Shown: positions 1 to 9,421 of the stretch, in pieces
Layout: each line of letters starts with the position of its first letter
Numbering within the stretch: position 1 is the first letter of the stretch
Made by a program: the position numbers and the translations under genes
NCBI RefSeq assembly: GCF_036263595.1
Contig: NZ_DATAGQ010000110.1
Span: 1 to 64,000, forward strand
Source: Geminicoccus sp036263595
GTDB taxonomy: Bacteria > Pseudomonadota > Alphaproteobacteria > Geminicoccales > Geminicoccaceae
Direction of reading: 5' to 3'
DNA length: 64,000 nt
The notes under the pieces: model-generated
What the model was told of the DNA's origin: nothing
Seen by the model: the letters and a program-made list of their open reading frames with translations, nothing else
Database searches by the model: none

Positions 1-2160
1 ATGAAGTCGGTGGGCGAGGTGATGGCGATCGGGCGGACCTTCCAGGAGAGCGTGCAGAAGGCGCTGCGCGGGCTGGAGACCGGCTTGTCCGGCTTCGACG
101 AAGTCGCCCTGCCGGAGGACGTCGACCCGAAGGACGCGCTCATCGAGATGCTGGGCCAACCGACCCCGGACCGGTTCCGTGTGGCGGCGCAGGCCCTGCG
201 CGAAGGGATGAGTGTCGAGGAGATCCACCGGATCACCAAGTTCGACCCCTGGTTCCTGCGCCAGGTCGACGAACTCGTGCAGGCCGAGGCCGGTGTGAAG
301 GCCGACGGGCTGCCGGCCGACCGCGAGGGCTTCCATGCGCTCAAGGCCATGGGCTTCTCCGACAAGCGGCTGGGCAGGCTCGCCGGACTGTCGGAGGACC
401 AGGTTCGCGCCCGGCGGCATGAGCTGCGCGTCCATCCGGTGTTCAAGCGGATCGACACCTGTGCAGCCGAGTTCGAATCGCAGACGCCCTACATGTACTC
501 GACCTACGAGATGCCGGCGTTCGGCGAGGACGAGGCCGAGGACGAGAGCCGGCCGTCCGACCGGACCAAGGTCATCATCCTGGGCGGCGGGCCGAACCGG
601 ATCGGCCAGGGCATCGAGTTCGACTATTGCTGCGTCCATGCCGCCTTCGGCCTGAAGGATGCCGGCTACGAGACGGTGATGGTCAACTGCAACCCCGAGA
701 CGGTCTCGACCGACCCGGACACCTCCGACCGCCTGTATTTCGAGCCGCTCACGGCCGAGGACGTGCTGGAGATCTGCCGCAAGGAAGCGAGCAACGGCCG
801 GCTTCTCGGCTGCATCGTGCAGCTGGGTGGCCAGACCCCGCTCAAGCTCAGCCACCACCTGGAGAAAGCCGGCATCCCGATCCTGGGTACGCCGGTCGAT
901 TCGATCGACCTCGCCGAGGACCGCCAGCGCTTCCAGGGCCTGCTGCAGCGGCTCGGACTGAAGCAGCCGGAGAACGCCACGGCCAATGGTGCCGACGAGG
1001 CGGTGCTGAAGGCGAACGAACTCGGCTACCCCGTGATGCTCCGACCTTCCTACGTGCTGGGTGGGCGGGCGATGCGGATCGTCCATGACGAGACCGATGC
1101 CAAGGCGTTCGCCAAGGAAGCGGCCGCGGTGTCCGAGCAGGGGGCGGTGCTGATCGACCGCTATCTCTCCGATGCGATCGAGGTCGATGTCGACGTGCTC
1201 GCGGACGGCAGTACCAGCGTGGTCGTGGGCGTGATGGAGCATATCGAGGAGGCAGGGGTCCATTCGGGTGACAGTGCCTGCTCGCTGCCGCCCTACTCGC
1301 TCCCGCAGGACGTGATCGCCGAGATCGAGCGGCAGTCCAAGGCGCTGGCCAAGGCCCTGAACGTGCGTGGCCTGATGAACGTGCAGTTCGCGGTGAAGGA
1401 CGGGGTGGTCTACATCCTGGAGGTCAACCCGCGCGCGTCGCGTACCGTCCCGTTCGTCGCCAAGGCTATCGGCAAGCAGCTTGCCAAGATCGCGGCACGG
1501 GTCATGGCCGGCGAATCGCTGGCGGATTTCGACCTGAAGCTGGGCAAGCTGGATCACGTCGCCGTGAAGGAGGCGGTATTCCCGTTCGCCCGCTTCCCCG
1601 GCGTCGACCTGATCCTCGGGCCCGAGATGAAGTCGACCGGCGAGGTCATGGGCCTGGATCGCGACTTCGGGACAGCCTTCCTGAAGGGTCAGCTCGGCTC
1701 TGGTCAGGCCCTGCCGAGGAGCGGTGCCGTGTTCTTGTCGGTGCGCGACCAGGACAAGCCGACCGCCGTCGGGATCGGCCGGCGGCTGATCGAGCTCGGC
1801 TACGACGTGCTGGCCACCAGGGGTACGGCGGGCGTGCTGCGCGAGGCGGGCGTCCCGGTCGAGGAGGTCAACAAGGTCCATGAGGGCCGGCCGCACATCG
1901 TCGACCGGATCAAGGACCGTGGCGTCGTGCTGGTGATCAACACGACGGATGGCCGCCAGGCGATCAAGGACAGCTACTCCTTGCGCCGCGAGGCTCTCAT
2001 GAACCGCGTGCCGTACACGACGACCATTTCGGGAGCCAAGGCGGTCGTTCTGGCATTGGGAGCGCTGGCATCCGGCGATCTTGCGGTGGTACCTCTACAA
2101 GCCTATTTTGACTTATCCCGAGCCGATGTTGTGGTGTCCCAAGGCGCGCGTGGAGCGTGA
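1..2160 (+). CDS. carB: Carbamoyl-phosphate synthase large subunit, C-terminal two-thirds (5' end outside window)
   Basis: This is the large subunit of carbamoyl-phosphate synthase, which makes carbamoyl phosphate from bicarbonate, ATP and glutamine-derived ammonia for arginine and pyrimidine synthesis. Only about 719 residues are present. The family is about 1,070-1,100 residues, and the visible protein begins with the motif KSVGEVMAIGRTF, which is internal in CarB, so the true start lies upstream of base 1. Visible in order are the end of the first ATP-grasp half, the oligomerisation region, the second ATP-grasp half (GGGPNRIGQGIEFDYC, then VNPRASRT) and the C-terminal MGS-like allosteric domain (about residue 575 on). 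greA follows after 25 bases. Confidence 0.97.
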   Translation: MKSVGEVMAIGRTFQESVQKALRGLETGLSGFDEVALPEDVDPKDALIEMLGQPTPDRFRVAAQALREGMSVEEIHRITKFDPWFLRQVDELVQAEAGVKADGLPADREGFHALKAMGFSDKRLGRLAGLSEDQVRARRHELRVHPVFKRIDTCAAEFESQTPYMYSTYEMPAFGEDEAEDESRPSDRTKVIILGGGPNRIGQGIEFDYCCVHAAFGLKDAGYETVMVNCNPETVSTDPDTSDRLYFEPLTAEDVLEICRKEASNGRLLGCIVQLGGQTPLKLSHHLEKAGIPILGTPVDSIDLAEDRQRFQGLLQRLGLKQPENATANGADEAVLKANELGYPVMLRPSYVLGGRAMRIVHDETDAKAFAKEAAAVSEQGAVLIDRYLSDAIEVDVDVLADGSTSVVVGVMEHIEEAGVHSGDSACSLPPYSLPQDVIAEIERQSKALAKALNVRGLMNVQFAVKDGVVYILEVNPRASRTVPFVAKAIGKQLAKIAARVMAGESLADFDLKLGKLDHVAVKEAVFPFARFPGVDLILGPEMKSTGEVMGLDRDFGTAFLKGQLGSGQALPRSGAVFLSVRDQDKPTAVGIGRRLIELGYDVLATRGTAGVLREAGVPVEEVNKVHEGRPHIVDRIKDRGVVLVINTTDGRQAIKDSYSLRREALMNRVPYTTTISGAKAVVLALGALASGDLAVVPLQAYFDLSRADVVVSQGARGA

Positions 2161-2185
2161 ATCCTGTTTCCCGAGAGTTGACTGA

Positions 2186-2662
2186 ATGCTGAACAAGATC
2201 CCGATGACTCCTGTGGGTCACACGCGCTTGGAGGCGGAACTCAAGCGCCTCAAGACGGTGGAGCGTCCCGCTGTCATCCGTGCGATCGCAGAGGCGCGTG
2301 AGCACGGGGACCTCTCCGAGAACGCCGAGTATCATGCGGCGCGGGAGCGGCAGGGCTTTATCGAAGGCCGGGTCATGGAGCTGGAGGACAAGCTCTCCCG
2401 CGCCGAGATCATCGACATCGCGACCCAGTCCGGCAGCAAGGTCATGTTCGGGGCCACCGTGAAGCTGGTGGACGAAGAGACCGACGAGGAAACCAAGTAC
2501 CAGATCGTCGGGCCGGATGAGGCAGAGATCCAGCAGGGGCTCCTGTCGATCGCCTCGCCGCTGGCCCAGGCCCTTCTCGGCAAGGAGAGCGGCGACACCG
2601 TCGAGGTCTCGACCCCGCGCGGTACCCGCTATTTCGAGATCCTCGACGTACGGTTCGGCTAG
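2186..2662 (+). CDS. greA: Transcription elongation factor GreA
   Basis: A 158-residue protein of normal GreA length. It stimulates cleavage of the backtracked transcript in stalled RNA polymerase. The N-terminal coiled coil starts with the family pattern MTPVGHTRLEAELKRLK, and the tip contains the acidic GDLSENAEYHAA motif, whose acidic residues reach the polymerase active site. The C-terminal FKBP-like domain follows, including the stretch around residues 120-140 (SPLAQALLGKESGD). It lies between carB and an ELM1-family gene on the same strand, a layout common in alphaproteobacteria. The downstream start follows its stop by about ten bases. Confidence 0.97.
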   Translation: MLNKIPMTPVGHTRLEAELKRLKTVERPAVIRAIAEAREHGDLSENAEYHAARERQGFIEGRVMELEDKLSRAEIIDIATQSGSKVMFGATVKLVDEETDEETKYQIVGPDEAEIQQGLLSIASPLAQALLGKESGDTVEVSTPRGTRYFEILDVRFG

Positions 2663-2672
2663 GGAGCAATCC

Positions 2673-3692
2673 GTGCCGCGTGACCTCCCGGTCGTCTGGG
2701 GGCTGCTCGACGACCGGCCGGGTCACGCTACCCAGGTCCAGGGCATCGGCGACGCCTTGCCCTGGCCGATGATCGAGAAGCCGCTGACCTTCGGCTGGCT
2801 GTCCCGCTTGGACAATCGGATCCTGGGCGCCAGCGCGCTGGGCCTCTCGCGCGTTGCGCGGGCCGGCCTGGTGCCGCCCTGGCCCGACCTGCTGGTGACC
2901 TGCGGCCGGCGCTGCCTGCCAGTGGCGCGCTGGATCAAGCGGCAGGCAGGCGGACGCACCCGCATCGTGCACGTGATGCGGCCCTCGATCTCGACCGACA
3001 TCGACCTCCTCGTCCTGCCCTACCACGACCGCCAGCTGACCAACGAGGAGGTGGAGGTCATCCGGGTCACCGGCGCGCCGCACCGCGTGAATGCCGCACG
3101 GCTGGCCGAAGGTGCGCAGACCTTTCTTCCGCGCTTTGCCCATCTTCCCGAGCCGCGGATCGCCGTGCTGGTGGGCGGGCCGGCCCATCATGTCCGCTAC
3201 CGGCGCGACTGGGCCCGGGAATTGGGGCTGCGGGCGGTAGCTCTGGCCGAGAGCCTGGGCGGCTCCCTCATGGTCACTACGAGCCGGCGCACCGGCAGCC
3301 ACGCGGCGGCCGAGCTCGCGATGACGCTCAAGATCCCGCACGTGATCTGGAAGCCGGGCGATCCCGAGCCGAACCCCTATCTCGGCATGCTGGCGCTGGC
3401 TGACGCGGTGGTGGTGAGCGTCGATTCGGTATCCATGGTGAGTGAGGCTTGCGCCACGGGAAAACCTGTCCACGTGTATGGCGGCGACCGGCTGGTCGGG
3501 CACAAGCTGAAGATGCTGGTGACGAGGTTGTTCAAGGAAGGGCGGATCGTGGCCTTGGGTGATCCGTTCGATCACGCGCCGCCACCGCCGCTGGATGCCG
3601 CAGGCGAGGTCGCCGCCGTAATCATGGATCGCGCGGAACAGTGGTTTACGCAGACGACCCGTGTTAATGCCGCGTTGTCGGAGGCAGGATGA
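2673..3692 (+). CDS. Mitochondrial fission ELM1 family protein
   Basis: A 339-residue protein of the ELM1 family (DUF1022), found in alphaproteobacteria and in plants, where ELM1 recruits the division dynamin. The bacterial function is not established. The N-terminal pattern VWGLLDDRPGHATQVQG and the later TTSRRTG and KPGDPEPNPYLGMLA segments are typical, and the fold is expected to be glycosyltransferase-like. The GTG start at 2673 is chosen because AGGGAG sits six bases upstream and because longer versions would run into greA. The stop overlaps the trxB start as ATGA, so the two are probably translationally coupled. Confidence 0.86.
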   Translation: MPRDLPVVWGLLDDRPGHATQVQGIGDALPWPMIEKPLTFGWLSRLDNRILGASALGLSRVARAGLVPPWPDLLVTCGRRCLPVARWIKRQAGGRTRIVHVMRPSISTDIDLLVLPYHDRQLTNEEVEVIRVTGAPHRVNAARLAEGAQTFLPRFAHLPEPRIAVLVGGPAHHVRYRRDWARELGLRAVALAESLGGSLMVTTSRRTGSHAAAELAMTLKIPHVIWKPGDPEPNPYLGMLALADAVVVSVDSVSMVSEACATGKPVHVYGGDRLVGHKLKMLVTRLFKEGRIVALGDPFDHAPPPPLDAAGEVAAVIMDRAEQWFTQTTRVNAALSEAG

Positions 3693-4636
3693 ACGAGCGT
3701 CACACGCAGGTATTGATCATCGGTGGCGGTCCGGCTGGCTATACAGCGGCGATCTATGCGGCGCGCGCCAATCTGAAGCCTGTTCTTCTGCAGGGCCTTC
3801 AGCCCGGCGGCCAACTTTCCATCACGACCGACGTCGAGAACTTTCCGGGCTTTGCCGAAGCTGTTCAGGGCCCCTGGCTGATGGAGCAGATGTCGGCGCA
3901 GGCCGAGCATTGCGGGGCCGAGTTCGTCTATGATCTCGCCACCGACGTCGACCTGTCGGTCCGGCCGTTCCGGCTGACGCTGGACGGCGGCACCATCTTC
4001 ACCTGCGACGCCCTGATCGTCGCGACCGGCGCCCAGGCGCGTTGGCTCGGTATCGAGGCCGAACAGCAGTTCATGGGCCATGGCGTGTCCGCCTGCGCGA
4101 CCTGCGACGGGTTCTTCTTCCGTGGCAAGCGGGTGATCGTGGTAGGCGGCGGCAACACGGCGGTCGAGGAGGCGCTCTATCTGGCGGGCCTCGCCTCCCA
4201 TGTGACGCTGATCCACCGTCGCGACACGCTGCGCGCCGAGAAGATCCTGCAGGACCGCCTGTTCGCCCGGCCGAACGTCATGGTCGCCTGGAACTCGATG
4301 GTGGTCGACCTGAACGGCACGACCGAACCCAAGGGTGTCACCCACGCGGTGCTGGCTTCCACCCTGGACGGGACCCGCCGGGTCATCGAGGCCGACGGGA
4401 TGTTCGTCGCCATCGGCCATGACCCTGCGACCAGCCTGTTCAAGGGCAAGCTGGCCATGGACGACGAAGGCTACCTGCTCACCGAGCGCGGGCATACCTT
4501 TACGTCGGTGGATGGCGTGTTCGCCGCGGGCGACGTGCAGGACAAGATCTATCGCCAGGCGGTCACCGCAGCCGCATCCGGCTGCATGGCCGCCCTGGAT
4601 GCCGAGCGCTGGCTGACCGCGCGGGGGATGCACTGA
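3689..4636 (+). CDS. trxB: Thioredoxin reductase
   Basis: An NADPH- and FAD-dependent reductase of thioredoxin, 315 residues, normal for the low-molecular-weight family. Visible are the N-terminal FAD-binding GGGPAGYTAAIYAARA, the redox-active CATCDG site near residue 137, the NADPH-binding VVGGGNTAVEEA, and the closing GVFAAGDVQD segment that contacts FAD. The start overlaps the preceding ELM1-family stop by four bases. A LysR-type regulator follows five bases after its stop, so all the genes from carB to the LysR gene could be co-transcribed. Confidence 0.95.
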   Translation: MNERHTQVLIIGGGPAGYTAAIYAARANLKPVLLQGLQPGGQLSITTDVENFPGFAEAVQGPWLMEQMSAQAEHCGAEFVYDLATDVDLSVRPFRLTLDGGTIFTCDALIVATGAQARWLGIEAEQQFMGHGVSACATCDGFFFRGKRVIVVGGGNTAVEEALYLAGLASHVTLIHRRDTLRAEKILQDRLFARPNVMVAWNSMVVDLNGTTEPKGVTHAVLASTLDGTRRVIEADGMFVAIGHDPATSLFKGKLAMDDEGYLLTERGHTFTSVDGVFAAGDVQDKIYRQAVTAAASGCMAALDAERWLTARGMH

Positions 4637-4640
4637 GACG

Positions 4641-5585
4641 ATGGTCGCGCGCCCAACGGTGGACAAGGATCTGTTCAAGAGCGAGGGGCCCGACTGGGAC
4701 CGGATCAGGATCTTCCACTCGGTAGCCGAGGCTGGAAGCTTCACCAAGGCCGCGGACCGGTTGGGCCTGTCGCAATCCGCGATCAGCCGGCAGATCAGCG
4801 CTCTGGAAGAGGAGCTGGGTGCCGCGGTCTTCCACCGGCATGCCCGCGGTCTCGTCCTGACCGAGCAGGGCGAGATTCTGCTGGAAACGGCGCGCGAGAT
4901 TGCGCGCAAGATGGCCATGACCGTGACAGCGCTGCAGGAGCGGCGCGACGAGCCGGCCGGCCATCTGCGGATCACGACGACGGTGGGCATCGGCACGGTC
5001 TGGCTGACCCACCACATGCCTGCCTTCCTCGACCTCTACCCGGAGATCACCGTCTCCTTGATGGTGACCGACGACGACCTAGACCTGGGCATGCGCAGGG
5101 CGGACGTGGCGCTGCGGCTGAACCGACCGACCCAAGGCGACCTGATCCAGCGCAAGCTGATGACGTCGCACACGCATCTTTATGCCGCCCCGGGCTATCT
5201 CACCCGGCACGGCCTGCCCGAGCGTCCGGAAGACCTGGATCGGCATCGGCTGATCGTCTACGGCGACGATGCACCCGTTCCGTCGCTCAACTGGATCCTG
5301 GTGGCCGGGCGCGACGACGACCCCAACATCACCCCGCGCAAGCCGACGCTCACGGTCAACCACGTCTATGGCATGCTGCGCACAGCCGAGGCCGGGCTGG
5401 GCCTTGCTTCCCTGCCGGATTATCTCGGAGCACCCAGCAAGAACCTCGTGCGCGTCTTGCCGGACCTCGAAGGGCCGGTATTCACCTGCTATTTCGTCTA
5501 TCCGGAGGAACTCCGCGCCTCCAAGCGTGTCACCGTGTTCCGCGACTTCCTGCTGGAAAAGGTGGCGGAACAGTCGGTCTGGTAG
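4641..5585 (+). CDS. LysR-family transcriptional regulator
   Basis: A 314-residue LysR-type regulator. The winged HTH lies at about residues 18-78 (FHSVAEAGSFTKAADRLGLSQSAISRQ), followed by a periplasmic-binding-like effector domain. The roughly 17 residues before the HTH are a little longer than usual. Alphaproteobacterial relatives often sit directly after trxB. The target and effector cannot be read from the sequence. It probably ends the carB-trxB transcription unit, because a strong terminator lies 240 bases downstream. Confidence 0.9.
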   Translation: MVARPTVDKDLFKSEGPDWDRIRIFHSVAEAGSFTKAADRLGLSQSAISRQISALEEELGAAVFHRHARGLVLTEQGEILLETAREIARKMAMTVTALQERRDEPAGHLRITTTVGIGTVWLTHHMPAFLDLYPEITVSLMVTDDDLDLGMRRADVALRLNRPTQGDLIQRKLMTSHTHLYAAPGYLTRHGLPERPEDLDRHRLIVYGDDAPVPSLNWILVAGRDDDPNITPRKPTLTVNHVYGMLRTAEAGLGLASLPDYLGAPSKNLVRVLPDLEGPVFTCYFVYPEELRASKRVTVFRDFLLEKVAEQSVW

Positions 5586-5824
5586 GATCTGCCGACTTTT
5601 TGGTCACAGGTCGACGACCGCATGCAAACTATGCAGGCCACCTATCCTGATCGGGGGTAGCCAAGACGGTGAAACGATATTATCTTCCGCACTGCAACAA
5701 CGTACCGTCTGGGATGCGTTGTTGGGTCGAGGATTGAGCTAGCTCTCCTTCGACCGGGCCCGGTTCTGCCGGGTTCGACGAACCTCGGTTCGTTTCCCAG
5801 GCATTTAGCCTCCCTGATCTACTC
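5586..5824 (+). other. Gene-free stretch with several hairpins, possible small RNA or long 3' leader of a terminator
   Basis: No convincing reading frame is present. Several short inverted repeats lie close together just before the terminator: CCCGG/CCGGG around 5760-5772, GTTCG/CGAAC around 5773-5783 and CGAAC/GTTCG around 5780-5792. A discrete non-coding RNA ending at the terminator is possible. I could not match it to tmRNA, 6S RNA, SRP RNA or RNase P. Confidence 0.3.
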
Positions 5825-5855
5825 GGCCGGGTCGAAAGACCCGGCCACTTTTTTT
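5825..5855 (+). terminator. Rho-independent terminator
   Basis: A perfect nine-base-pair GC-rich stem (GGCCGGGTC, GAAA tetraloop, GACCCGGCC) is followed after two bases by seven T residues. This is a textbook intrinsic terminator on the plus strand. It ends transcription from the LysR gene or from a small RNA between 5586 and 5824. The remaining 240 bases up to the msrP stop hold nothing I recognise. Confidence 0.9.
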
Positions 5856-6095
5856 GTTCTGAGCTGCAGGTAACGTCCGAGCTTATCGGCGGCATTTTGC
5901 TCCCCGTCAAGCATGGCGTTCCGACTCCGCAGACGGCAGCCCAACTTTTATCAGATCCCGCAGGAAATTGCTGCAGCGCAACTTGGAACAACCAGCCAAT
6001 GGCGCCATATTTGCTGCACCGCAGCAAAGTACCGACTTGATCTGCGTCAATGTTCCTTCCAGGTACTTTTGTTCATTGCCCGAACGAACTCGCTT

Positions 6096-7058
6096 TTACA
6101 TGAACAACTGCTCCCCTTCCATCCCGCTATAAAGACTAGCGACCTGCTCGGCATAGCCATTGAATAAGCGTGTCGGCACGGAACCAAAGTCGCCGAGAGG
6201 CCTTTCATAAGCTTGGCTCCATCGCGGATGCGGCACTTCCGGGTTTACGTTCGCCCAGAACCCGTACTCGCTCGGCCCCAACTCTTCCCAGTAGCTCACC
6301 GGACGCTGGTCGGTGAGTGTGATCTTCCGGATCGACTTGATCGACTTGAATCCGTACTTCCACGGCGTGACCAGTCGGATCGGCGCCCCGTTCTGCTTGA
6401 GCAGCGGCTTGCCGTACATGCCCGTCGCAATGAAGGCCAAGTCGTTGCCGGCCTCGGCGATCGAGAGACCTTCGATATAAGGCCACGGGTACCAGGACTG
6501 CTGCTGGGCAGGCGCCTCGTCCGGGTTCAGGAAGGTCTCGAACCGCACGTACTTGGCGCTGCCCTGCGGCCTGGCCAGGTCCAGCAGTACCTTGAGCGGA
6601 AAGCCGCTCCAGGGAACGTCCATCGACCATGCCTCGACGCAGCGGTGGCGATACAGCCGCTCCTCGATCGGCAGCCGGCGCACGATGTCCCCGACATCCA
6701 TTTCCACCGTCTGTTCGACCATCCCGTCGATCGTGAGCGTCCAGGGCTTGATCGTCAGCGCCTGCGCAGCATCGACGATGTCCTTGCTCCCGCCGAACTC
6801 GTAGAAATTGTTGTAGGTCGTCGCCAGCTTCTCCTCAGTGAGCGGCCGATCCAGCGTGAAGGCCGGATTGCGCTCGCCTGGATAGAGTTCCGGCGCGATC
6901 AGGCTGCCGGCCTCCTGGGCATGCGCCCGTCCGATGAAGGACAGGCCGATGGTGCCCATTCCCATGCCGGCCAGCAGCTTTCGCCGGTTAGTGACGAGCG
7001 CCTCGTCGGTCGCCCGGTGGTCGATGACATCCCAGATCTTGCGCGTGCGCGTCAGCAT
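6096..7058 (-). CDS. msrP: Protein-methionine-sulfoxide reductase catalytic subunit MsrP
   Basis: The molybdopterin-dependent periplasmic enzyme that repairs oxidised methionines (formerly YedY), 320 residues. A Tat-type leader carries NRRKLLAGMG near residue 24, followed by a hydrophobic segment. The HRCVEAWSMDVPW segment contains the cysteine that ligates molybdenum. The enzyme usually receives electrons from the membrane heme protein MsrQ, but no msrQ lies on either side here. The partner must be elsewhere or be another donor. It is transcribed after parC on the same strand, with about 57 bases between them. Confidence 0.93.
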   Translation of the reverse strand: MLTRTRKIWDVIDHRATDEALVTNRRKLLAGMGMGTIGLSFIGRAHAQEAGSLIAPELYPGERNPAFTLDRPLTEEKLATTYNNFYEFGGSKDIVDAAQALTIKPWTLTIDGMVEQTVEMDVGDIVRRLPIEERLYRHRCVEAWSMDVPWSGFPLKVLLDLARPQGSAKYVRFETFLNPDEAPAQQQSWYPWPYIEGLSIAEAGNDLAFIATGMYGKPLLKQNGAPIRLVTPWKYGFKSIKSIRKITLTDQRPVSYWEELGPSEYGFWANVNPEVPHPRWSQAYERPLGDFGSVPTRLFNGYAEQVASLYSGMEGEQLFM

Positions 7059-7115
7059 GGCGGTCCCTTCCTGTTGTTGAGAGATTACGCCAGGAACGTC
7101 CGCACGGTCACCTGA

Positions 7116-9341
7116 TCACGAACGTGTGAAGTCCAGATCCTTCGGGAAGCCCACCGGCGTCGCCCGTCCGGACTGCGAGCGCTCGCCGATCCAGGTCGTG
7201 GTGTCCTCCCGGCGCTGGCGGCTCCCGGTCTGCCAGACGAACCCGGCCTTCGGGTCGATCGTGGCGATATCGACCACGCTGGCCGAGTGCAGCTTCATCA
7301 GTTGCACGCCCTTGCCCCTGGAGAGCAGCTTCAGCTGGTCCAGGGGAAACACCAGCAGGCGCCGATGGCTGCCGAGCACAGCCAGATGGTCGCCCTTGAC
7401 CGGCACGACCTTCACCAGCTGGTCGCCCTCGTCCAGGTCGACCACCTGCCTGCCCACCTTGGTCGAGGCCACGATGGCCGCCTCGTCCACGACAAAGCCC
7501 CGTCCGGCGCGGGTCGCTACGACCAGCTTCCCGCCCGGACGGTGCACGGCGGCGTCGATGATCGGCACCCCTTTGGCCATGTCCACGAACAGCGAGAGCG
7601 GCTCCCCTGTCCCCCGCCCGCTCGGCAGCCGGTCCACGGTCAGCGTGAACATCTTCCCGTCCGCCGCGAACACCAGGAGACGGTCGGTCGTCTGCGCTTC
7701 CAGGGCGAAGCGTGCGGCATCGCCCTCCTTGTAGCGCTGCTCGGCCAGGTCCAGCTGATGGCCGCGCGCCGTCCGGATCCAGTTGTGCTGGGACAAGAGG
7801 ATCGTGACGGGGAAGCGCTCGACCTGCGCCTCGAACCGCTCGGGCTCGATCACCGGGGCGGTGCCGAAGGTGGTCCGCCTCGGATCGGCGAACGCCTTCC
7901 GCGACGCCTTCACCTCGTCGGCCAGCGCCTTGCGCCGCAGCTTCGGCTCGGCCAGGAGCCTGGTCAGCTTCGCCTTCTCCGCCTCCAGCTGGGCATGCTC
8001 CTTGCGGAGATCCATCTCCTCCAGCCGCCGCAGGTTGCGCAGCCGCAAGTTCAAGATCGCTTCGGCCTGGATCTCGCTCAGCTCGAACCGCTTCATCAGC
8101 GCCGGCTTCGGCTCGTCCTCCTCGCGGATGATCCGGATGACCTCGTCGATGTCCAGGTAGGCCCTGAGATAGCCTTCCAGGATGTGCAGCCGGTCATCGA
8201 TCTTGCCGAGCCTGAAGCGCGAGCGACGCTCCAGCACGATCATCCGGTGATCCAGCCAGCACTGCAGGACCTCCGCCAGCCCCATCACCCTGGGCGTGCC
8301 GGTCGCATCCAGCACGTTCAGGTTCAAGGACAGCCGTACTTCCAGGTCGGTAGCCCGGAACAGCTGCTCCATCAGGAGCTCCGGCTCGACCGTGCGCGCC
8401 CGGGGCACCAGCACGATGCGGACCTGGTCGGTCGACTCGTCGCGAAGGTCGGCCAGCAGCGGCAGCTTCTTGGCCAGCAACTGCTCGGCGATGTCCTCGA
8501 TCAGGCGGCTCTTCTGCACCTGGTAGGGAATCTGGTCGACGATGATCCGGTATTGCCCGAGCGGCAGCTGCTCGACCTGATAGCGCGCCCGCAGCCGGAA
8601 CCCGCCACGGCCGGTGGCAACCGCCTGGGCGATGGTGGCCGGGGGGTCAATCAGGATCCCGCCGGTCGGCAGGTCCGGTCCCGGGACGAACCGCATGATC
8701 TCCGACGCCGTCGGTAGCGGTGCCTCAGCTGGCCGGTCCAGCATGAACAGAAGGGCATCGCAGAGCTCGCCCACATTGTGCGGCAGGATCGAGGTCGCCA
8801 TGCCCACGGCGATGCCACTGGCGCCGTTGGCCAGCAGGTTCGGCACGGCTGCCGGCAGGATGACCGGCTCCTCCTCGCTGCCGTCATAGGTCGGCCGGAA
8901 ATCGACGGTGTCGTCGTCGATGTTCTCCAGCAGCGCCATCGCGTACTTGGTGAGCCGGCTTTCCGTGTAGCGCATCGCGGCCGGGTTATCGCCGTCGATA
9001 TTGCCGAAGTTCCCCTGCCCTTCCACCAGCGGGTAGCGCTGCGCGAAGTCCTGGGCGAGACGGACCAGCGCATCGTAGACCGACTGGTCGCCGTGCGGGT
9101 GGAACTTGCCGATGACGTCGCCGACGACGCGGGCGCATTTCTTGTACCCGCCGGCCGGGTCCAGGCGGAGCTGCAGCATGGCGTAGAGCAGCCGCCGCTG
9201 GACCGGCTTCAGCCCGTCGCGGACGTCCGGCAGCGAACGGGACGTGATCGTGGACAGCGCATAGGCCAGGTAGCGCTCGGAGAGCGCCTGGGCGAGCGGG
9301 ACGGATTCGATGCGGTCGTGGTCGGCGGAGGATCGGTTCAT
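7116..9341 (-). CDS. parC: DNA topoisomerase IV subunit A
   Basis: The DNA-cleaving subunit of topoisomerase IV, which unlinks daughter chromosomes. It is 741 residues, matching ParC rather than the longer GyrA. The quinolone-resistance-determining region around FHPHGDQSVYDALVRLAQ and the active-site tyrosine in AAMRYTES are visible. The breakage-reunion domain and coiled coil run to about residue 480, followed by a degenerate C-terminal beta-pinwheel. The start lies in a short gap after the alcohol dehydrogenase gene, on the same strand. Confidence 0.95.
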   Translation of the reverse strand: MNRSSADHDRIESVPLAQALSERYLAYALSTITSRSLPDVRDGLKPVQRRLLYAMLQLRLDPAGGYKKCARVVGDVIGKFHPHGDQSVYDALVRLAQDFAQRYPLVEGQGNFGNIDGDNPAAMRYTESRLTKYAMALLENIDDDTVDFRPTYDGSEEEPVILPAAVPNLLANGASGIAVGMATSILPHNVGELCDALLFMLDRPAEAPLPTASEIMRFVPGPDLPTGGILIDPPATIAQAVATGRGGFRLRARYQVEQLPLGQYRIIVDQIPYQVQKSRLIEDIAEQLLAKKLPLLADLRDESTDQVRIVLVPRARTVEPELLMEQLFRATDLEVRLSLNLNVLDATGTPRVMGLAEVLQCWLDHRMIVLERRSRFRLGKIDDRLHILEGYLRAYLDIDEVIRIIREEDEPKPALMKRFELSEIQAEAILNLRLRNLRRLEEMDLRKEHAQLEAEKAKLTRLLAEPKLRRKALADEVKASRKAFADPRRTTFGTAPVIEPERFEAQVERFPVTILLSQHNWIRTARGHQLDLAEQRYKEGDAARFALEAQTTDRLLVFAADGKMFTLTVDRLPSGRGTGEPLSLFVDMAKGVPIIDAAVHRPGGKLVVATRAGRGFVVDEAAIVASTKVGRQVVDLDEGDQLVKVVPVKGDHLAVLGSHRRLLVFPLDQLKLLSRGKGVQLMKLHSASVVDIATIDPKAGFVWQTGSRQRREDTTTWIGERSQSGRATPVGFPKDLDFTRS

Positions 9342-9421
9342 GCTCGAAGACTTCAGGAGGAAAGGGCTCCGCTCTCGCGGATGTCGACGACGATGCGGCC
9401 GGTGACACGACCGGCCTCAAG

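Noticed and set aside
5586..5855. tmRNA, 6S RNA, SRP RNA or RNase P RNA
   Set aside because: I could not find a tag-coding segment, the 6S closing stem, the SRP GGAAG-type loop or the RNase P conserved blocks.
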